The notes under the pieces are model-generated. The model saw nothing but the letters and a program-made list of their open reading frames with translations. It was not told where the DNA came from and searched no databases. The position numbers and the translations under genes were made by a program. Of a DNA stretch of 64,000 nucleotides, positions 52,454 through 62,315 are shown piece after piece. The number at the start of each line of letters is the position of its first letter. Position 1 is the stretch's first letter. The stretch comes from Hyphomicrobiales bacterium (lineage in GTDB: Bacteria; Pseudomonadota; Alphaproteobacteria; Rhizobiales; Rhizobiaceae), in NCBI GenBank assembly GCA_900469615.1, contig UBYA01000024.1:32015-96014 (forward strand), written 5' to 3'.

Positions 52454-55357
52454 TCAAAAGAAGCCGCGGCGCTGCCACCAGCCAGCCTTCTTCGGCTTGG
52501 TCGGTTCTCCATCGCCGTCACCACCTTCATTGGTGCGGGTGGAGGTTACAACCGGGGCAGAGGAGGACACGTTGGATTCGCGGTTGGCGCGTGCCGGCTT
52601 GGCAGCATCGTCCACTGCCTCTGCCTCTGCCTCTGCCGGTTCCGTCGTATTGTCCAAAGCTTCCGCAATTTCGGCAACTGCTTCGGATTCGGCGTCAGCG
52701 GCGGGCGCTTCCTCGATAACCGGCGTTTCGACCGGAGATGCCTCGACGGCCTTTGCCTTCCGGCGGCCGCGGCCCTTGGCCGGCTTGACGTCCTCGGTGA
52801 CGATGGCTGCCGTTTCCACAGCCGCCATGGCGGGCTGACCTTCGACAGCCGCTTCGCCTTCGGCGACGGCAATCTCCGCTACCGTTACGGTTGCTTCTAC
52901 CTCGCCGTCAGAGCCGTCGCCATCGGCCTCGGAGGCTTCACCGGACTCGAATTCGCCGTTTTCAGACTGATCCTCGCCCTGGTTCTCGCGATTGCGACGA
53001 CCGCCACGCTTGCCGCGACGCCGACGCTTGCGCTTCTGCTGTCCATCTTCGCCATTGGCAGAGGTGGAAGCTTCGTCGGCATCGAGGTCATCATCGTCGC
53101 CTTCTTCTCCGTCAGCGTCTTCAGCCGTGGAAGCATCGTCGGAAGCCGATGCCGCCTGGGCATCGCTGCCGCGGCCGCGACGCCGACGCCGACGCTTGCG
53201 CTTGCGGCCGTTTTCACCGCTTTCGGAGCGGGCCGCGGGCTGCTGTTCAGCGCCGGCCGCCCTCTCTTCCAGTTCCTCATCTTCATCTTCGTCCGCCTCG
53301 ATGACGATATCGTCATCGTCGTCTTCGGGGATCGCTGCGAAGTTGAAGAGGCTTTCGATCTTCACTGGATTGGCGACCGGTTCGCCACGGTCGATCGCGA
53401 AGTGCTGCGTGCCGACGGCATTGTCGGCATCGATGACAATCGCGACGCCGAAGCGGTTTTCGTAATCGATGATCGTCTGGCGCTTGTGATTGAGCAGATA
53501 GAGCGCAATGTCCGGCGTCGTGCGCACGGTGATATCGTGCGTCGTATTCTTGAGCAGGTATTCCTCGATGCCGCGCAGGACATGCAGCGCGACCGAGGAC
53601 TGCGAGCGCACATGGCCGGTTCCGCCGCAATGCGAGCAGATCTGCGTCGTGCTTTCCAGAACCGAAGCACGAATGCGCTGGCGCGACATTTCCAGGAGGC
53701 CGAAATGCGAGATGCGGCCGACCTGGATACGGGCGCGATCGTTCTTCAGGCATTCCTTCAGCTTCTTCTCGACAGCGCGGTTGTTGCGCTTCTCTTCCAT
53801 GTCGATGAAGTCGATGACGATCAGGCCTGCAAGGTCGCGCAGACGAAGCTGGCGCGCGATTTCCTCGGCTGCTTCCAGGTTGGTCTGGAGCGCGGTGTCC
53901 TCGATCGAATGCTCGCGGGTCGAACGGCCGGAGTTGACGTCGATGGAAACCAGCGCTTCCGTCTGGTTCATGATCAGGTAGCCGCCCGAACGCAGCGTCA
54001 CCTGCGGCTGCAGCATGCGGTCGAGCTGCGCCTCGATGCCGGAGCGCGAGAAGATCGGGTGAATGTCGCGGTAGGGCTGAACCACCTTGGCGTGGCTCGG
54101 CATCAGCATCTTCATGAAGTCTTTCGCTTCACGATAGCCTTCCTCGCCGGCAACGATGATCTCGCCGATATCCTTGTTATAGAGGTCGCGGATCGAGCGC
54201 TTGATCAGGCTGCCTTCTTCATAAACGAGGCAGGGTGCGGTCGAAGCCAGCGTCAGCGTGCGGACGTTTTCCCACAGACGCATCAGATATTCGAAATCGC
54301 GCTTGACCTCGACCTTGGTCCGGTTGGCGCCGGCGGTGCGCAGGATGACGCCCATGCCCTGAGGCACTTCGAGCATCTTGGCGATTTCCTTCAGGCGCTT
54401 GCGGTCCTGCGGATTGGTGATCTTGCGGGAGATGCCGCCGCCGCGCGCCGTATTCGGCATCAGGACGGAGTAGCGGCCGGCAAGCGACAGATAGGTGGTG
54501 AGTGCCGCACCCTTGTTGCCGCGCTCTTCCTTGGCCACCTGCACCAGCAGGATCTGGCGCCGCTTGATGACTTCCTGGATGCGGTACTGCTTGCGCGGCT
54601 TGCGCTGGGTGCGATCGGGAACCTCTTCCATCGCGTCTTCGGCGCCGACGGATTCGATCACTTCCTCCTCGTGGTCGTGGTCATCATCGTCGTCGTCATC
54701 GTGGCGGCGCTTGGAAGCCACAACATCCTCGGAGATCGAATCGGTTTCGACCATTGCGGCCATTTCGCCCGAAGGACCTTCCTCTTCTTCGCTCGGCGCA
54801 TCGACGGCAGCCGTTGCTTCCGGAGCGGTCGTTTCCTCGACGGGGGCGTCGGCAGCAGCCTTCTTGCGGCTGCGGCGCGGCTTGGCCTTCTTGGCGGGCG
54901 CCGCTTCTTCGGCGGGCGCGGCAGCCTCCGGGGCAGGGGCTTCTTCGGCGATGGCGGCAGCCGCTTCTGTTTTTTCGCTGCCCTTGGGAACGATGCCGAT
55001 ATCGGGCTGTTCCTGCTGGGAAAGGTCGAGCGCCGTCTCGACATGTTCGACATCATCTTCGCGACGATGCTCTTCCGCCTCGGCTTTCAGCAACGCCTGA
55101 CGGTCGGCAAGGGGAATCTGATAATAGTCTGGATGGATTTCGGCAAAGGCCAGGAAGCCGTGCCGGTTGCCGCCGTAATCCACAAAAGCGGCCTGAAGCG
55201 AAGGCTCGACCCTCGTTACTTTCGCAAGATAGATGTTGCCGCGGATCTGCTTCTTGTGCTGGGACTCGAAGTCAAATTCTTCTATGCGGTTCCCGCGAAC
55301 GACAACGACGCGCGTCTCTTCCTCGTGAGACGCATCGATAAGCATTTTGTCTGCCAT
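52454..55357 (-). CDS. rne: Ribonuclease E
   Basis: A 967-residue RNase E/G endonuclease, the core of the RNA degradosome. The start MADKMLIDASHEEETRVVVV leads into an S1 domain that is split by a long acidic/Ala-rich insertion (about residues 90-260), a hallmark of alphaproteobacterial RNase E. The catalytic part has VSIDVNSGRSTRE and LIVIDFIDMEEKRN, and the zinc-link CSHC is at 574-577. The C-terminal 300 residues are disordered: basic KRKRRRRRRG stretches alternating with acidic blocks, probably for RNA and partner binding. ATG 55357 was chosen. Its stop is followed by a clear terminator. Confidence 0.95.
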   Translation of the reverse strand: MADKMLIDASHEEETRVVVVRGNRIEEFDFESQHKKQIRGNIYLAKVTRVEPSLQAAFVDYGGNRHGFLAFAEIHPDYYQIPLADRQALLKAEAEEHRREDDVEHVETALDLSQQEQPDIGIVPKGSEKTEAAAAIAEEAPAPEAAAPAEEAAPAKKAKPRRSRKKAAADAPVEETTAPEATAAVDAPSEEEEGPSGEMAAMVETDSISEDVVASKRRHDDDDDDDHDHEEEVIESVGAEDAMEEVPDRTQRKPRKQYRIQEVIKRRQILLVQVAKEERGNKGAALTTYLSLAGRYSVLMPNTARGGGISRKITNPQDRKRLKEIAKMLEVPQGMGVILRTAGANRTKVEVKRDFEYLMRLWENVRTLTLASTAPCLVYEEGSLIKRSIRDLYNKDIGEIIVAGEEGYREAKDFMKMLMPSHAKVVQPYRDIHPIFSRSGIEAQLDRMLQPQVTLRSGGYLIMNQTEALVSIDVNSGRSTREHSIEDTALQTNLEAAEEIARQLRLRDLAGLIVIDFIDMEEKRNNRAVEKKLKECLKNDRARIQVGRISHFGLLEMSRQRIRASVLESTTQICSHCGGTGHVRSQSSVALHVLRGIEEYLLKNTTHDITVRTTPDIALYLLNHKRQTIIDYENRFGVAIVIDADNAVGTQHFAIDRGEPVANPVKIESLFNFAAIPEDDDDDIVIEADEDEDEELEERAAGAEQQPAARSESGENGRKRKRRRRRRGRGSDAQAASASDDASTAEDADGEEGDDDDLDADEASTSANGEDGQQKRKRRRRGKRGGRRNRENQGEDQSENGEFESGEASEADGDGSDGEVEATVTVAEIAVAEGEAAVEGQPAMAAVETAAIVTEDVKPAKGRGRRKAKAVEASPVETPVIEEAPAADAESEAVAEIAEALDNTTEPAEAEAEAVDDAAKPARANRESNVSSSAPVVTSTRTNEGGDGDGEPTKPKKAGWWQRRGFF

Positions 55358-56038
55358 GAAAGCTGTGCTCCTCGGCGCAGGCAACCGGATGGGGGCCTGC
55401 CTGTCGCTGGGACAAGCCGGATGTGGTCCGCCGTTGCTGCACCGGATAATGAAAGTCGCGATTGGTTCGAAGATGACAGCATCCAGACGGCAGCCGGGGC
55501 ATCAATTCCCTGGGGTCTGTTCACTTTCTGAAAAAGCTGCTGCGGTAGCATCCGTAACCAAGCGAGATCGACTATGCCTTAGACCCACGAAGGGGTCCGA
55601 TGAATGTGCTCTCTAAAGAGCGGTTGGTGGCTCTCCACCGATGAATTTCCCGTTTGAAAACCGGAAATTCAGATATCCACTGTTTGGAGCAGAAGCCCTG
55701 CAGACGGCGGATGACTGCCGCTTATTGGCGCCTGGTACTCGAAGGCGGCTGCCTTTGCGACGACTCTATCCCGTCAACACTTCTACCCTAATATGCGTTG
55801 TATGTTTTATCTGTCACAATAGCAAGGGAAAAGCCAAGTATGCCATAATATTGATGGATTCGTCGGATGATGAGGGTGCGGGAGGGTATCTCATCGATTC
55901 GTCTCCCGGCGCATCATCGGGTGCGGCCATCACGTCAAACCTGGCTCCCGCTATCGGGACTTCAAAAACAACGTCGAAACCAATATGGGGCGCGACGGGC
56001 ACTTGGTAAAGGGATTGCGGCATGTGGCGGAGGTTGGC
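55358..56038. other. rne leader and divergent promoter region
   Basis: 681 bases between the divergent rne and amidase genes. On the rne strand, TTGCTA with TACAAC 17 bases on (about 55828-55800) is a possible promoter, giving a leader of roughly 440 bases. Hairpins GCTCT/AGAGC (55608-55621) and GACCC/GGGTC (55582-55597) lie in it. A long structured 5' UTR would fit autoregulation by RNase E, which is established in E. coli; this is inference here. No protein gene was seen. Confidence 0.45.
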
Positions 56039-57250
56039 GTGAGGGCTTTGCGATTTGCGGCAGCGGCCCTTGCACTGGTGGTTATGGGGATGGCGGCATT
56101 TGCGCCCGCGGCGGCAACGGCCGACCCTTTGCTGGCCTATGGGGCGCGCATAGCGGGCGACGATGCCCGCACCCGGATCGTCATCGACATGGACCGGGAG
56201 CCCGCCTTTACCATTCACTATCTCGACAATCCGGTCCGCATCGTCGTCGATCTCCCGGCGACGGCCTTCGGTTTTCCGGCCGGCGATCTCAAGCCGACCG
56301 GTCTTTTCAAGGATATCCGTTACGGCACCATGGATGCGGACAGCGCCCGTATCGTGCTGACCGCGAAAAAGCCGGTGAAGCTGGTCGTGGCCAAGGTGCA
56401 GGCGGATGAAAGCGGCAAGGGGCAGCGCCTCGTGCTCGATGCCGAAATGCTGCCGGCCGGGCAATTCGCCGATCTGGTAAAGAAGCAGAGCTGGACGAGC
56501 GAGGATACGGCCAAGGATGTCGGTCCGGTCGAACCGACGCAGAAGGCCGATCCGAATACGTTCCTCGTTGCCGTCGACGCCGGCCACGGCGGCATCGATG
56601 CGGGCGCCACCGGTACGGATGGCGTCACGCAGGAAAAGGACATCACGCTCGCCTTCGCGAAAATCTTCGCCGACAAGCTGAATGCGCAGCCCGGCATCAA
56701 GGCCTTCCTGACACGCGACAAGGATCAGTATCTGTCCCTGTCCGAGCGCGTGACGATCGCCCGGCAGAACCACGCATCGCTTTTCATCTCGCTGCATGCC
56801 GACACGCTCAAGCAGAAGGATATTCGCGGCGCGACCGTCTATACGATCTCAGACAAGGCTTCGGACCGGCTCGCAGGTGAAGTGGCCGACCGCGAGAACA
56901 ATTCCGATCAGGTGGCCGGAGCCGAGGCCCAGGCACAGCCCGCCGCCGTTACCGATATTCTGATGGATCTGACCCGGCGCGAGACGCAGGCTTTTTCCAT
57001 TTCGCTGGCGCAGGACGTGCTGTCCTCGTTCAACGGCCAGATCTCGATGATCAACAACCCGCACCGCCATGCCGGCTTTCAGGTTTTGACCGCGCCGGAC
57101 GTACCCTCAATCCTCCTTGAACTCGGCTTCCTTTCCAACAAGGACGACGAAAAGCTGCTGCTCAACGAGGATTGGCGGCAGAAGGTGGCCGACCGGCTGA
57201 CCGAGGCGGTGAAGCAGTATCGCGTCTCGATCGTCGCAAACGGCGGCTGA
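56039..57250 (+). CDS. amiC: N-acetylmuramoyl-L-alanine amidase (AmiC type)
   Basis: 403 residues. The signal peptide (RFAAAALALVVMGMAAF, cleavage after ATA) is followed by an AMIN domain (about 30-130) that targets division sites or the cell wall, a linker, and an Amidase_3 catalytic domain (about 185-400). Zinc ligands lie in VAVDAGHGGIDAGATG, TQEKDITLAFAKIF and SLHADTL, and the catalytic Glu is in LLELGFLSN. It splits septal peptidoglycan for daughter separation. I chose GTG 56039, which has GGCGGAGG five bases upstream and makes a clean signal peptide; ATG 55985 has no RBS. Confidence 0.9.
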   Translation: MRALRFAAAALALVVMGMAAFAPAAATADPLLAYGARIAGDDARTRIVIDMDREPAFTIHYLDNPVRIVVDLPATAFGFPAGDLKPTGLFKDIRYGTMDADSARIVLTAKKPVKLVVAKVQADESGKGQRLVLDAEMLPAGQFADLVKKQSWTSEDTAKDVGPVEPTQKADPNTFLVAVDAGHGGIDAGATGTDGVTQEKDITLAFAKIFADKLNAQPGIKAFLTRDKDQYLSLSERVTIARQNHASLFISLHADTLKQKDIRGATVYTISDKASDRLAGEVADRENNSDQVAGAEAQAQPAAVTDILMDLTRRETQAFSISLAQDVLSSFNGQISMINNPHRHAGFQVLTAPDVPSILLELGFLSNKDDEKLLLNEDWRQKVADRLTEAVKQYRVSIVANGG

Positions 57251-57511
57251 CGCGCGCTGTGGCGCGCCGGGCGGCCGTGGTTTCCATGTAACAGCGCCCG
57301 ACATTAGAACTGGATGAAATTGGGAATACCGAAGACGAGCCCTATTTTGCTCACATTCCCGCCTTTACAGCGAAGTATCATTTGCTCGCGGATGACGCAC
57401 GGCTTTGTCCCATTGCCATCTTGCATTCATACCGTGAGCGTGCAAAACGCCCGTGATTGTGCGATGATCTCGCACGCGTGCCTCATGAAGAACAAGCACC
57501 GGTAGTATCAT

Positions 57512-59974
57512 ATGATCAGACTGATTGGATATTTCTTTGGGCTGGGCTGCCTCCTGTTTCTGGGTGTAGCGGCTGCGGCTGCCATCTATCTGAGCGTGGT
57601 CTCGAAGGAGCTTCCCGATTACGAGGTGCTGGCCAAATACGCTCCGCCGGTAACGACCCGCATTCATGCCGGCAACGGCGCGCTGATGAAAGAATATTCG
57701 CGGGAGAACCGGCTTTTCGTGCCGATCCAGGCCATTCCCGATCGCGTCAAGGCGGCGTTCCTTTCGGCTGAAGACAAGAATTTCTACAACCATCCCGGCG
57801 TCGATGTCGGCGGTCTCATCCGCGCCGTGGCGGTGAACCTGCAGAATATCGGTTCCGGCCGCCGCTTCGTCGGTGCATCCACCATCACGCAGCAGGTCGC
57901 CAAAAACTTCCTGCTGTCTGCCGACCAGACCTTCGACCGCAAGATCAAGGAAGCGATTCTGTCCTTCCGCATCGAGCAGGCCTACAGCAAGGACAAGATT
58001 CTCGAACTTTATCTGAACGAGATTTATTTCGGCCTCAATTCCTACGGTATCGCCGGTGCGGCGCTGACCTATTTCGACAAGTCCGTCAACGAGCTGACCA
58101 TCGCCGAATCGGCTTATCTTGCGTCGCTGCCGAAGGGGCCGTCGAACTACAATCCCTTCCGCCGCGCCGAGGCGGCGCTGACCCGCCGCAACTGGGTGAT
58201 CGACCGCATGGTCGAAAACGGCTACGTCAGCCAGAGCGATGGCGAAGAGGCGAAGAAGCAGCCGCTCGGCGTGGTGCCGCCGAGGAGCGGGCCGTCGCTC
58301 TTCGCTTCGGATTATTTCGCCGAGGAAGTCCGCCGCCAGCTGATCGACCAATATGGCGAGAAGACTCTCTACGAAGGCGGCCTGTCCGTTCGCACGTCGC
58401 TCGACCCGCAGATGCAGCTCGAAGCGCGCAAGGCGCTGCAGGACGGTCTGATCGACTACGACGAGCGTCGCGGCTATCGCGGCCCGATCAAGCAGATCGC
58501 AACGTCGCAGGACTGGGGCGTCGAGCTCGCCAAGGTTCCCTCGCTGAGCGACGTGCCGGAATGGCAGGTCGCCGTCGTCCTCTCCGTATCGGATCAGGGC
58601 GTCGACATCGGATTGCAGCCGCGCGTCGATGCCGCGGGCAAGGTGGCGACCGACCGGAGCCGTGGTACGATCGCTCCGGCAGACATGCGCTGGGCCTATC
58701 GTTCCGCCGGCGGCAAGTCGGCCAAATCGCCAAGCGGGGTTCTGAGCCCGGGCGACGTGATCTATGTGCAGAAGACCGGCAATGCCGATTCGAGCAGCTA
58801 TCGCCTGCGCCAGCCGCCGAAGGTGCAGGGCGGTCTCGTTGCCATGGACCCTCATACCGGCCGCGTGCTCGCCATGGTCGGCGGCTTCTCCTATGCCCAG
58901 TCCGAGTTCAACCGCGCGACGCAGGCCAAGCGTCAGCCGGGCTCTTCGTTCAAGCCGTTCGTCTATGCGGCTGCGATGGACAATGGCTATACGCCGGCCT
59001 CCGTCATTCTGGACGACCCGCTGCAGATCACGCTCAGCAACGGCGATGTGTGGAAGCCGACGAACTACGAAGGCGAGGGTGGCGGCGTTCACACCTTGCG
59101 CTTCGCCATCGAGCACTCGCGCAACCTGATGACGGTTCGTCTCGCCGCCGACATGGGCATGCCGCTGGTCGCCGAATATGCCGAGCGTTTCGGCATCTAC
59201 GACCATATGAACCCCGTTCTCGCCATGTCGCTGGGCGCCGGCGAAACGACGGTCTTGCGCATGGTGTCGGCTTATTCGGTCATCGCCAATGGCGGCAAGC
59301 AGATCAAGCCGACGCTGATCGACCGCATTCAGGATCGCTACGGCAAGACCATCTTCAAGCATGAGGAGCGCGTCTGCGACAATTGCAACGTCAGCTCCTG
59401 GCAGAATCAGGACGAGCCGGTCATCGCCGACAATCGCGAGCAGGTGCTCGATCCGATGACGGCCTATCAGGTTACGTCGATGATGCAGGGCGTCATCATC
59501 CGCGGCACGGCTGCCGGCAAGGTCAAGCTCAACACCGATGTCGCCGGCAAGACTGGCACCACCAACGACGAAAAGGACGCTTGGTTCGTCGGCTTCACGC
59601 CGAGCCTCGTCGCCGGCCTGTACATCGGTTACGACACGCCGGTCACGCTCGGTCGCGGCGGCACCGGCGGCGCGCTTGCCGCGCCGATCTTCAACGAATT
59701 CATGCAGGCCGCCACCAAGGATGAGCCGCCGGAGAAATTCCAGGTCCCGGCCGGCATGACGATGGTCGCGGTCAATCGCGCCACCGGCATGGCCGCGCAG
59801 CCCGGCGAGCCGAACGCCATCATGGAAGCCTTCAAGCCCGGCACGGGTCCGGCGACCAGCCTGCAGGTCATCGGCGGCGGCGAAGCCGCCTCGCAGGTCG
59901 CGCCGGAGGAAATCCTGCGCACCTCGCCGCAGGCGAACCAGGCGGTCACGTCCGGATCCGGCGGCCTCTTCTGA
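57512..59974 (+). CDS. mrcA: Penicillin-binding protein 1A
   Basis: An 820-residue bifunctional class A PBP that polymerises glycan strands and cross-links peptides. There is one membrane helix (about 7-30), then a GT51 glycosyltransferase domain with AEDKNFYNHPGVD (catalytic Glu87) and ASTITQQVAKNFLLS. An OB-like insert lies at about 310-420. The transpeptidase domain has SSFK (Ser478 nucleophile), the SRN triad member (EHSRNLMT) and KTGT (Lys680). The tail is Gly/Ala-rich. Two Cys (CDNC) near 630 are unusual but seen in rhizobial PBP1A. ATG 57512 has a weak RBS. Confidence 0.95.
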   Translation: MIRLIGYFFGLGCLLFLGVAAAAAIYLSVVSKELPDYEVLAKYAPPVTTRIHAGNGALMKEYSRENRLFVPIQAIPDRVKAAFLSAEDKNFYNHPGVDVGGLIRAVAVNLQNIGSGRRFVGASTITQQVAKNFLLSADQTFDRKIKEAILSFRIEQAYSKDKILELYLNEIYFGLNSYGIAGAALTYFDKSVNELTIAESAYLASLPKGPSNYNPFRRAEAALTRRNWVIDRMVENGYVSQSDGEEAKKQPLGVVPPRSGPSLFASDYFAEEVRRQLIDQYGEKTLYEGGLSVRTSLDPQMQLEARKALQDGLIDYDERRGYRGPIKQIATSQDWGVELAKVPSLSDVPEWQVAVVLSVSDQGVDIGLQPRVDAAGKVATDRSRGTIAPADMRWAYRSAGGKSAKSPSGVLSPGDVIYVQKTGNADSSSYRLRQPPKVQGGLVAMDPHTGRVLAMVGGFSYAQSEFNRATQAKRQPGSSFKPFVYAAAMDNGYTPASVILDDPLQITLSNGDVWKPTNYEGEGGGVHTLRFAIEHSRNLMTVRLAADMGMPLVAEYAERFGIYDHMNPVLAMSLGAGETTVLRMVSAYSVIANGGKQIKPTLIDRIQDRYGKTIFKHEERVCDNCNVSSWQNQDEPVIADNREQVLDPMTAYQVTSMMQGVIIRGTAAGKVKLNTDVAGKTGTTNDEKDAWFVGFTPSLVAGLYIGYDTPVTLGRGGTGGALAAPIFNEFMQAATKDEPPEKFQVPAGMTMVAVNRATGMAAQPGEPNAIMEAFKPGTGPATSLQVIGGGEAASQVAPEEILRTSPQANQAVTSGSGGLF

Positions 59975-59997
59975 TCCCATCCTATTTATTCGATCCT

Positions 59998-60027
59998 CAT
60001 GCCGCGGGGCTTTACACCAGCGGCATG
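59998..60027 (+). terminator. Hairpin after mrcA
   Basis: An 8-bp stem CATGCCGC / GCGGCATG with a 14-base loop, 24 bases past the mrcA stop codon, followed by TATATCTATG rather than a T run. It is a possible weak terminator or mRNA-stabilising hairpin. Confidence 0.4.
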
Positions 60028-60100
60028 TATATCTATGTCACCAGCACTCTTTGAATTGGATGGCCGCTTGCATCGAGCGGCGAAATGAAGAAGCAGGATT

Positions 60101-61232
60101 ATGAGAGCCGAAATCGAAAATGTAGTCGACGAAACCAAGCAGGCCATAAGCCTGCTGAGGAGGCATCTTTGACTGGGATCAGGCGTTAAGGCGACTGGAC
60201 TGGTTGAATAACAAGGCAGAGGATCCGACCCTCTGGAACGATGCCTCCGAAGCGCAGAAGCTGATGCGCGAGCGCCAGCAGCTCGACGATGGTATCAGCG
60301 GCGTGCGTGCCCTCGAGCAGCAGCTTGCCGATAATATCGAGCTGATCGAGCTCGGCGAGGAAGAGGGCGATGCCGACGTCGTGCGCGATGCCGAAGAGGC
60401 CCTGAAAGCCTTGAAGGCGGAGGCGGCACGCCGGCAGGTGGAAGCCATGCTCTCGGGCGAGGCCGACGGCAACGATACCTATCTCGAAGTCCATTCCGGC
60501 GCCGGTGGCACCGAGAGCCAGGACTGGGCGAACATGCTGCTGCGCATGTACACCCGCTGGGCCGAGCGCCAGCGCTTCAAGGTGGAGTTGCTGGAAGTTC
60601 ATGACGGCGAAGAAGCGGGTATCAAGTCTGCGACGCTGCTCGTCAAGGGACACAACGCCTATGGCTGGCTGAAGACCGAATCGGGCGTGCATCGCCTGGT
60701 GCGTATCTCGCCCTATGACAGCAACGCGCGCCGCCACACGTCTTTCTCGTCCATCTGGGTTTACCCGGTCGTCGACGACTCGATCCAGATCGAGATCAAC
60801 GAAAGCGATTGCCGCATCGATACCTATCGCTCGTCGGGCGCCGGCGGCCAGCACGTCAACACGACCGACTCGGCCGTGCGTATCACGCATATTCCGACCG
60901 GGATCGTCGTGCAGTGCCAGCAGGAGCGTTCGCAGCACAAGAACCGTGCCAAGGCCTGGGACATGCTGCGTGCCCGCATGTACGAGGCGGAGCTGATGAA
61001 GCGGGAAGAGGCTGCCAATGCCGAAGCCGCCTCGAAGACGGATATCGGCTGGGGGCACCAGATCCGATCCTATGTCCTGCAGCCTTATCAGCTGGTCAAG
61101 GATCTGCGCACCGGCGTTTCCAGCACCGCGCCCGGTGATGTTCTGGATGGCGATCTCAACGAGTTCATGGAAGCCGCTCTCGCGCACCGCATCAGCGGCG
61201 CTGCCGACGCCGTCGTCGATGACGTCGAATAA
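60101..61232 (+). CDS. prfB: Peptide chain release factor 2 (programmed +1 frameshift)
   Basis: RF2 releases proteins at UGA and UAA. Translation starts at ATG 60101 (AGGA seven bases upstream) and 23 codons reach CTT (60167-60169) before an in-frame TGA at 60170. Shifting +1 to GAC (60171) continues to 61232, for 376 residues in total, the normal RF2 length. The shift site CTT-TGA-C and the internal AGGAGG three bases before it are canonical. The GGQ motif is in SSGAGGQHVNTTDSAV and the UGA-reading anticodon-like loop is in the middle domain. This is a regulated frameshift rather than a mutation: low RF2 favours the shift. Confidence 0.95.
60158..60173 (+). promoter_or_regulatory. prfB frameshift element
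   Basis: AGGAGG (60158-60163), a 3-base spacer, slippery CTT (60167-60169), stop TGA and C (60170-60173). The internal Shine-Dalgarno pairs with 16S rRNA and promotes the +1 shift when UGA termination is slow. Confidence 0.93.
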
Positions 61233-61250
61233 GCTCGCATCCATTGAAGC

Positions 61251-61282
61251 ATGAAAAAGCCCCGGAGACGGGGCTTTTTCAT
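61251..61282. terminator. Bidirectional terminator between prfB and nadK
   Basis: A perfect 13-bp stem ATGAAAAAGCCCC / GGGGCTTTTTCAT with a 6-base loop. Five-base A and T runs within the stem let it act in both directions for the two convergent genes. Confidence 0.85.
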
Positions 61283-61301
61283 ATCCATGTATCCGGCTGC
61301 C

Positions 61302-62075
61302 TCAATCGGCGAACTGTTCGGCCAATATGCGTTCCGACCAGGAGCGGTCCGGATCGGACAGGATGCGCGCGGTCGTATCTTCGGTCTGGGCAATCCTGAC
61401 CCGCAGCACGGATTTGACCTCGGCATTGTCGGCGACGGCGTTGACCGGCCGCTTTTCCGGCTCGAGCACGCTGATGTCGATCGATACCCGGTTGGGCAGT
61501 AGCGCGCCGCGCCAGCGGCGGGGGCGGAAGGCGCTGACGGGCGTCATGGCCAGCAGCGGCGCCTCAAGCGGCAGAATGGGACCGTGCGCGGACAGATTAT
61601 AGGCGGTGGAGCCGGCCGGTGTCGTCACCATCAGGCCGTCGCAGATCAATTCGGGCAACCGGACGTGGCCGTCGATTTCGACCTTCAGCTTCGCGGCCTG
61701 ATAGGACTGGCGGAACAGCGAGACTTCATTGATGGCAAGAGCGCTCGACGTGCTGCCGTCGGCATTGTCCGTATTCATTTGCAGCGGATGAAAGGCATTC
61801 TCGACAGCCGCCTCGATGCGTTCGAACAGGCCATCGATGTGATAGTCGTTCATCAGGAAGCCGATGGAACCGCGGTTCATGCCATAGACGCATTTGCCCG
61901 AGTTCATCGTATTGTGCAGCGTCTGCAGCATGAAACCATCGCCGCCGAGCGCAACGACGATATCCGCATCCTGCTGCGGCGTCTGTCCATAGAGCCGAAT
62001 CAGCTCCTGTTGCGCCGCCTGAGCCTCCGGCGCCGTGGATGCGAGAAAACAAACCGATTGCAGATTGCGTGACAT
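61302..62075 (-). CDS. nadK: NAD kinase
   Basis: A 257-residue enzyme that phosphorylates NAD to NADP, the only de novo NADP source. The GGDG motif lies at 44-47 (VVALGGDGFML), the NE/D motif is in ALAINEVSLFR, and the conserved TTPAGSTAYNLSAHGP follows. ATG 62075 has AAAGGA six bases upstream; an ATG at 62096 was rejected. It is convergent with prfB across the shared terminator. Confidence 0.95.
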   Translation of the reverse strand: MSRNLQSVCFLASTAPEAQAAQQELIRLYGQTPQQDADIVVALGGDGFMLQTLHNTMNSGKCVYGMNRGSIGFLMNDYHIDGLFERIEAAVENAFHPLQMNTDNADGSTSSALAINEVSLFRQSYQAAKLKVEIDGHVRLPELICDGLMVTTPAGSTAYNLSAHGPILPLEAPLLAMTPVSAFRPRRWRGALLPNRVSIDISVLEPEKRPVNAVADNAEVKSVLRVRIAQTEDTTARILSDPDRSWSERILAEQFAD

Positions 62076-62232
62076 GCAATGTCCTTTGAATGGCAATTCT
62101 AGGTAATGTTATTCCCTTCTCGCGACAAGACGTTTCACCCGGACTGGTGAATCGCCGATCCCCAGCTTTCACACCGAGCGGCCGTTTTTTCCTTTACAGG
62201 ATTTCAAAATCTGGTAGTTGGCATGCCCATGT

Positions 62233-62308
<76 letters not shown>

Positions 62309-62315
62309 CTCACTT

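Noticed and set aside
57365..59980. 871-codon minus-strand ORF
   Set aside because: Antisense shadow of mrcA, whose frame carries the PBP1A motifs.
60101..61232. prfB as a frameshifted pseudogene
   Set aside because: The early TGA is the canonical CTT-TGA-C shift site with an internal Shine-Dalgarno, so the gene is intact.
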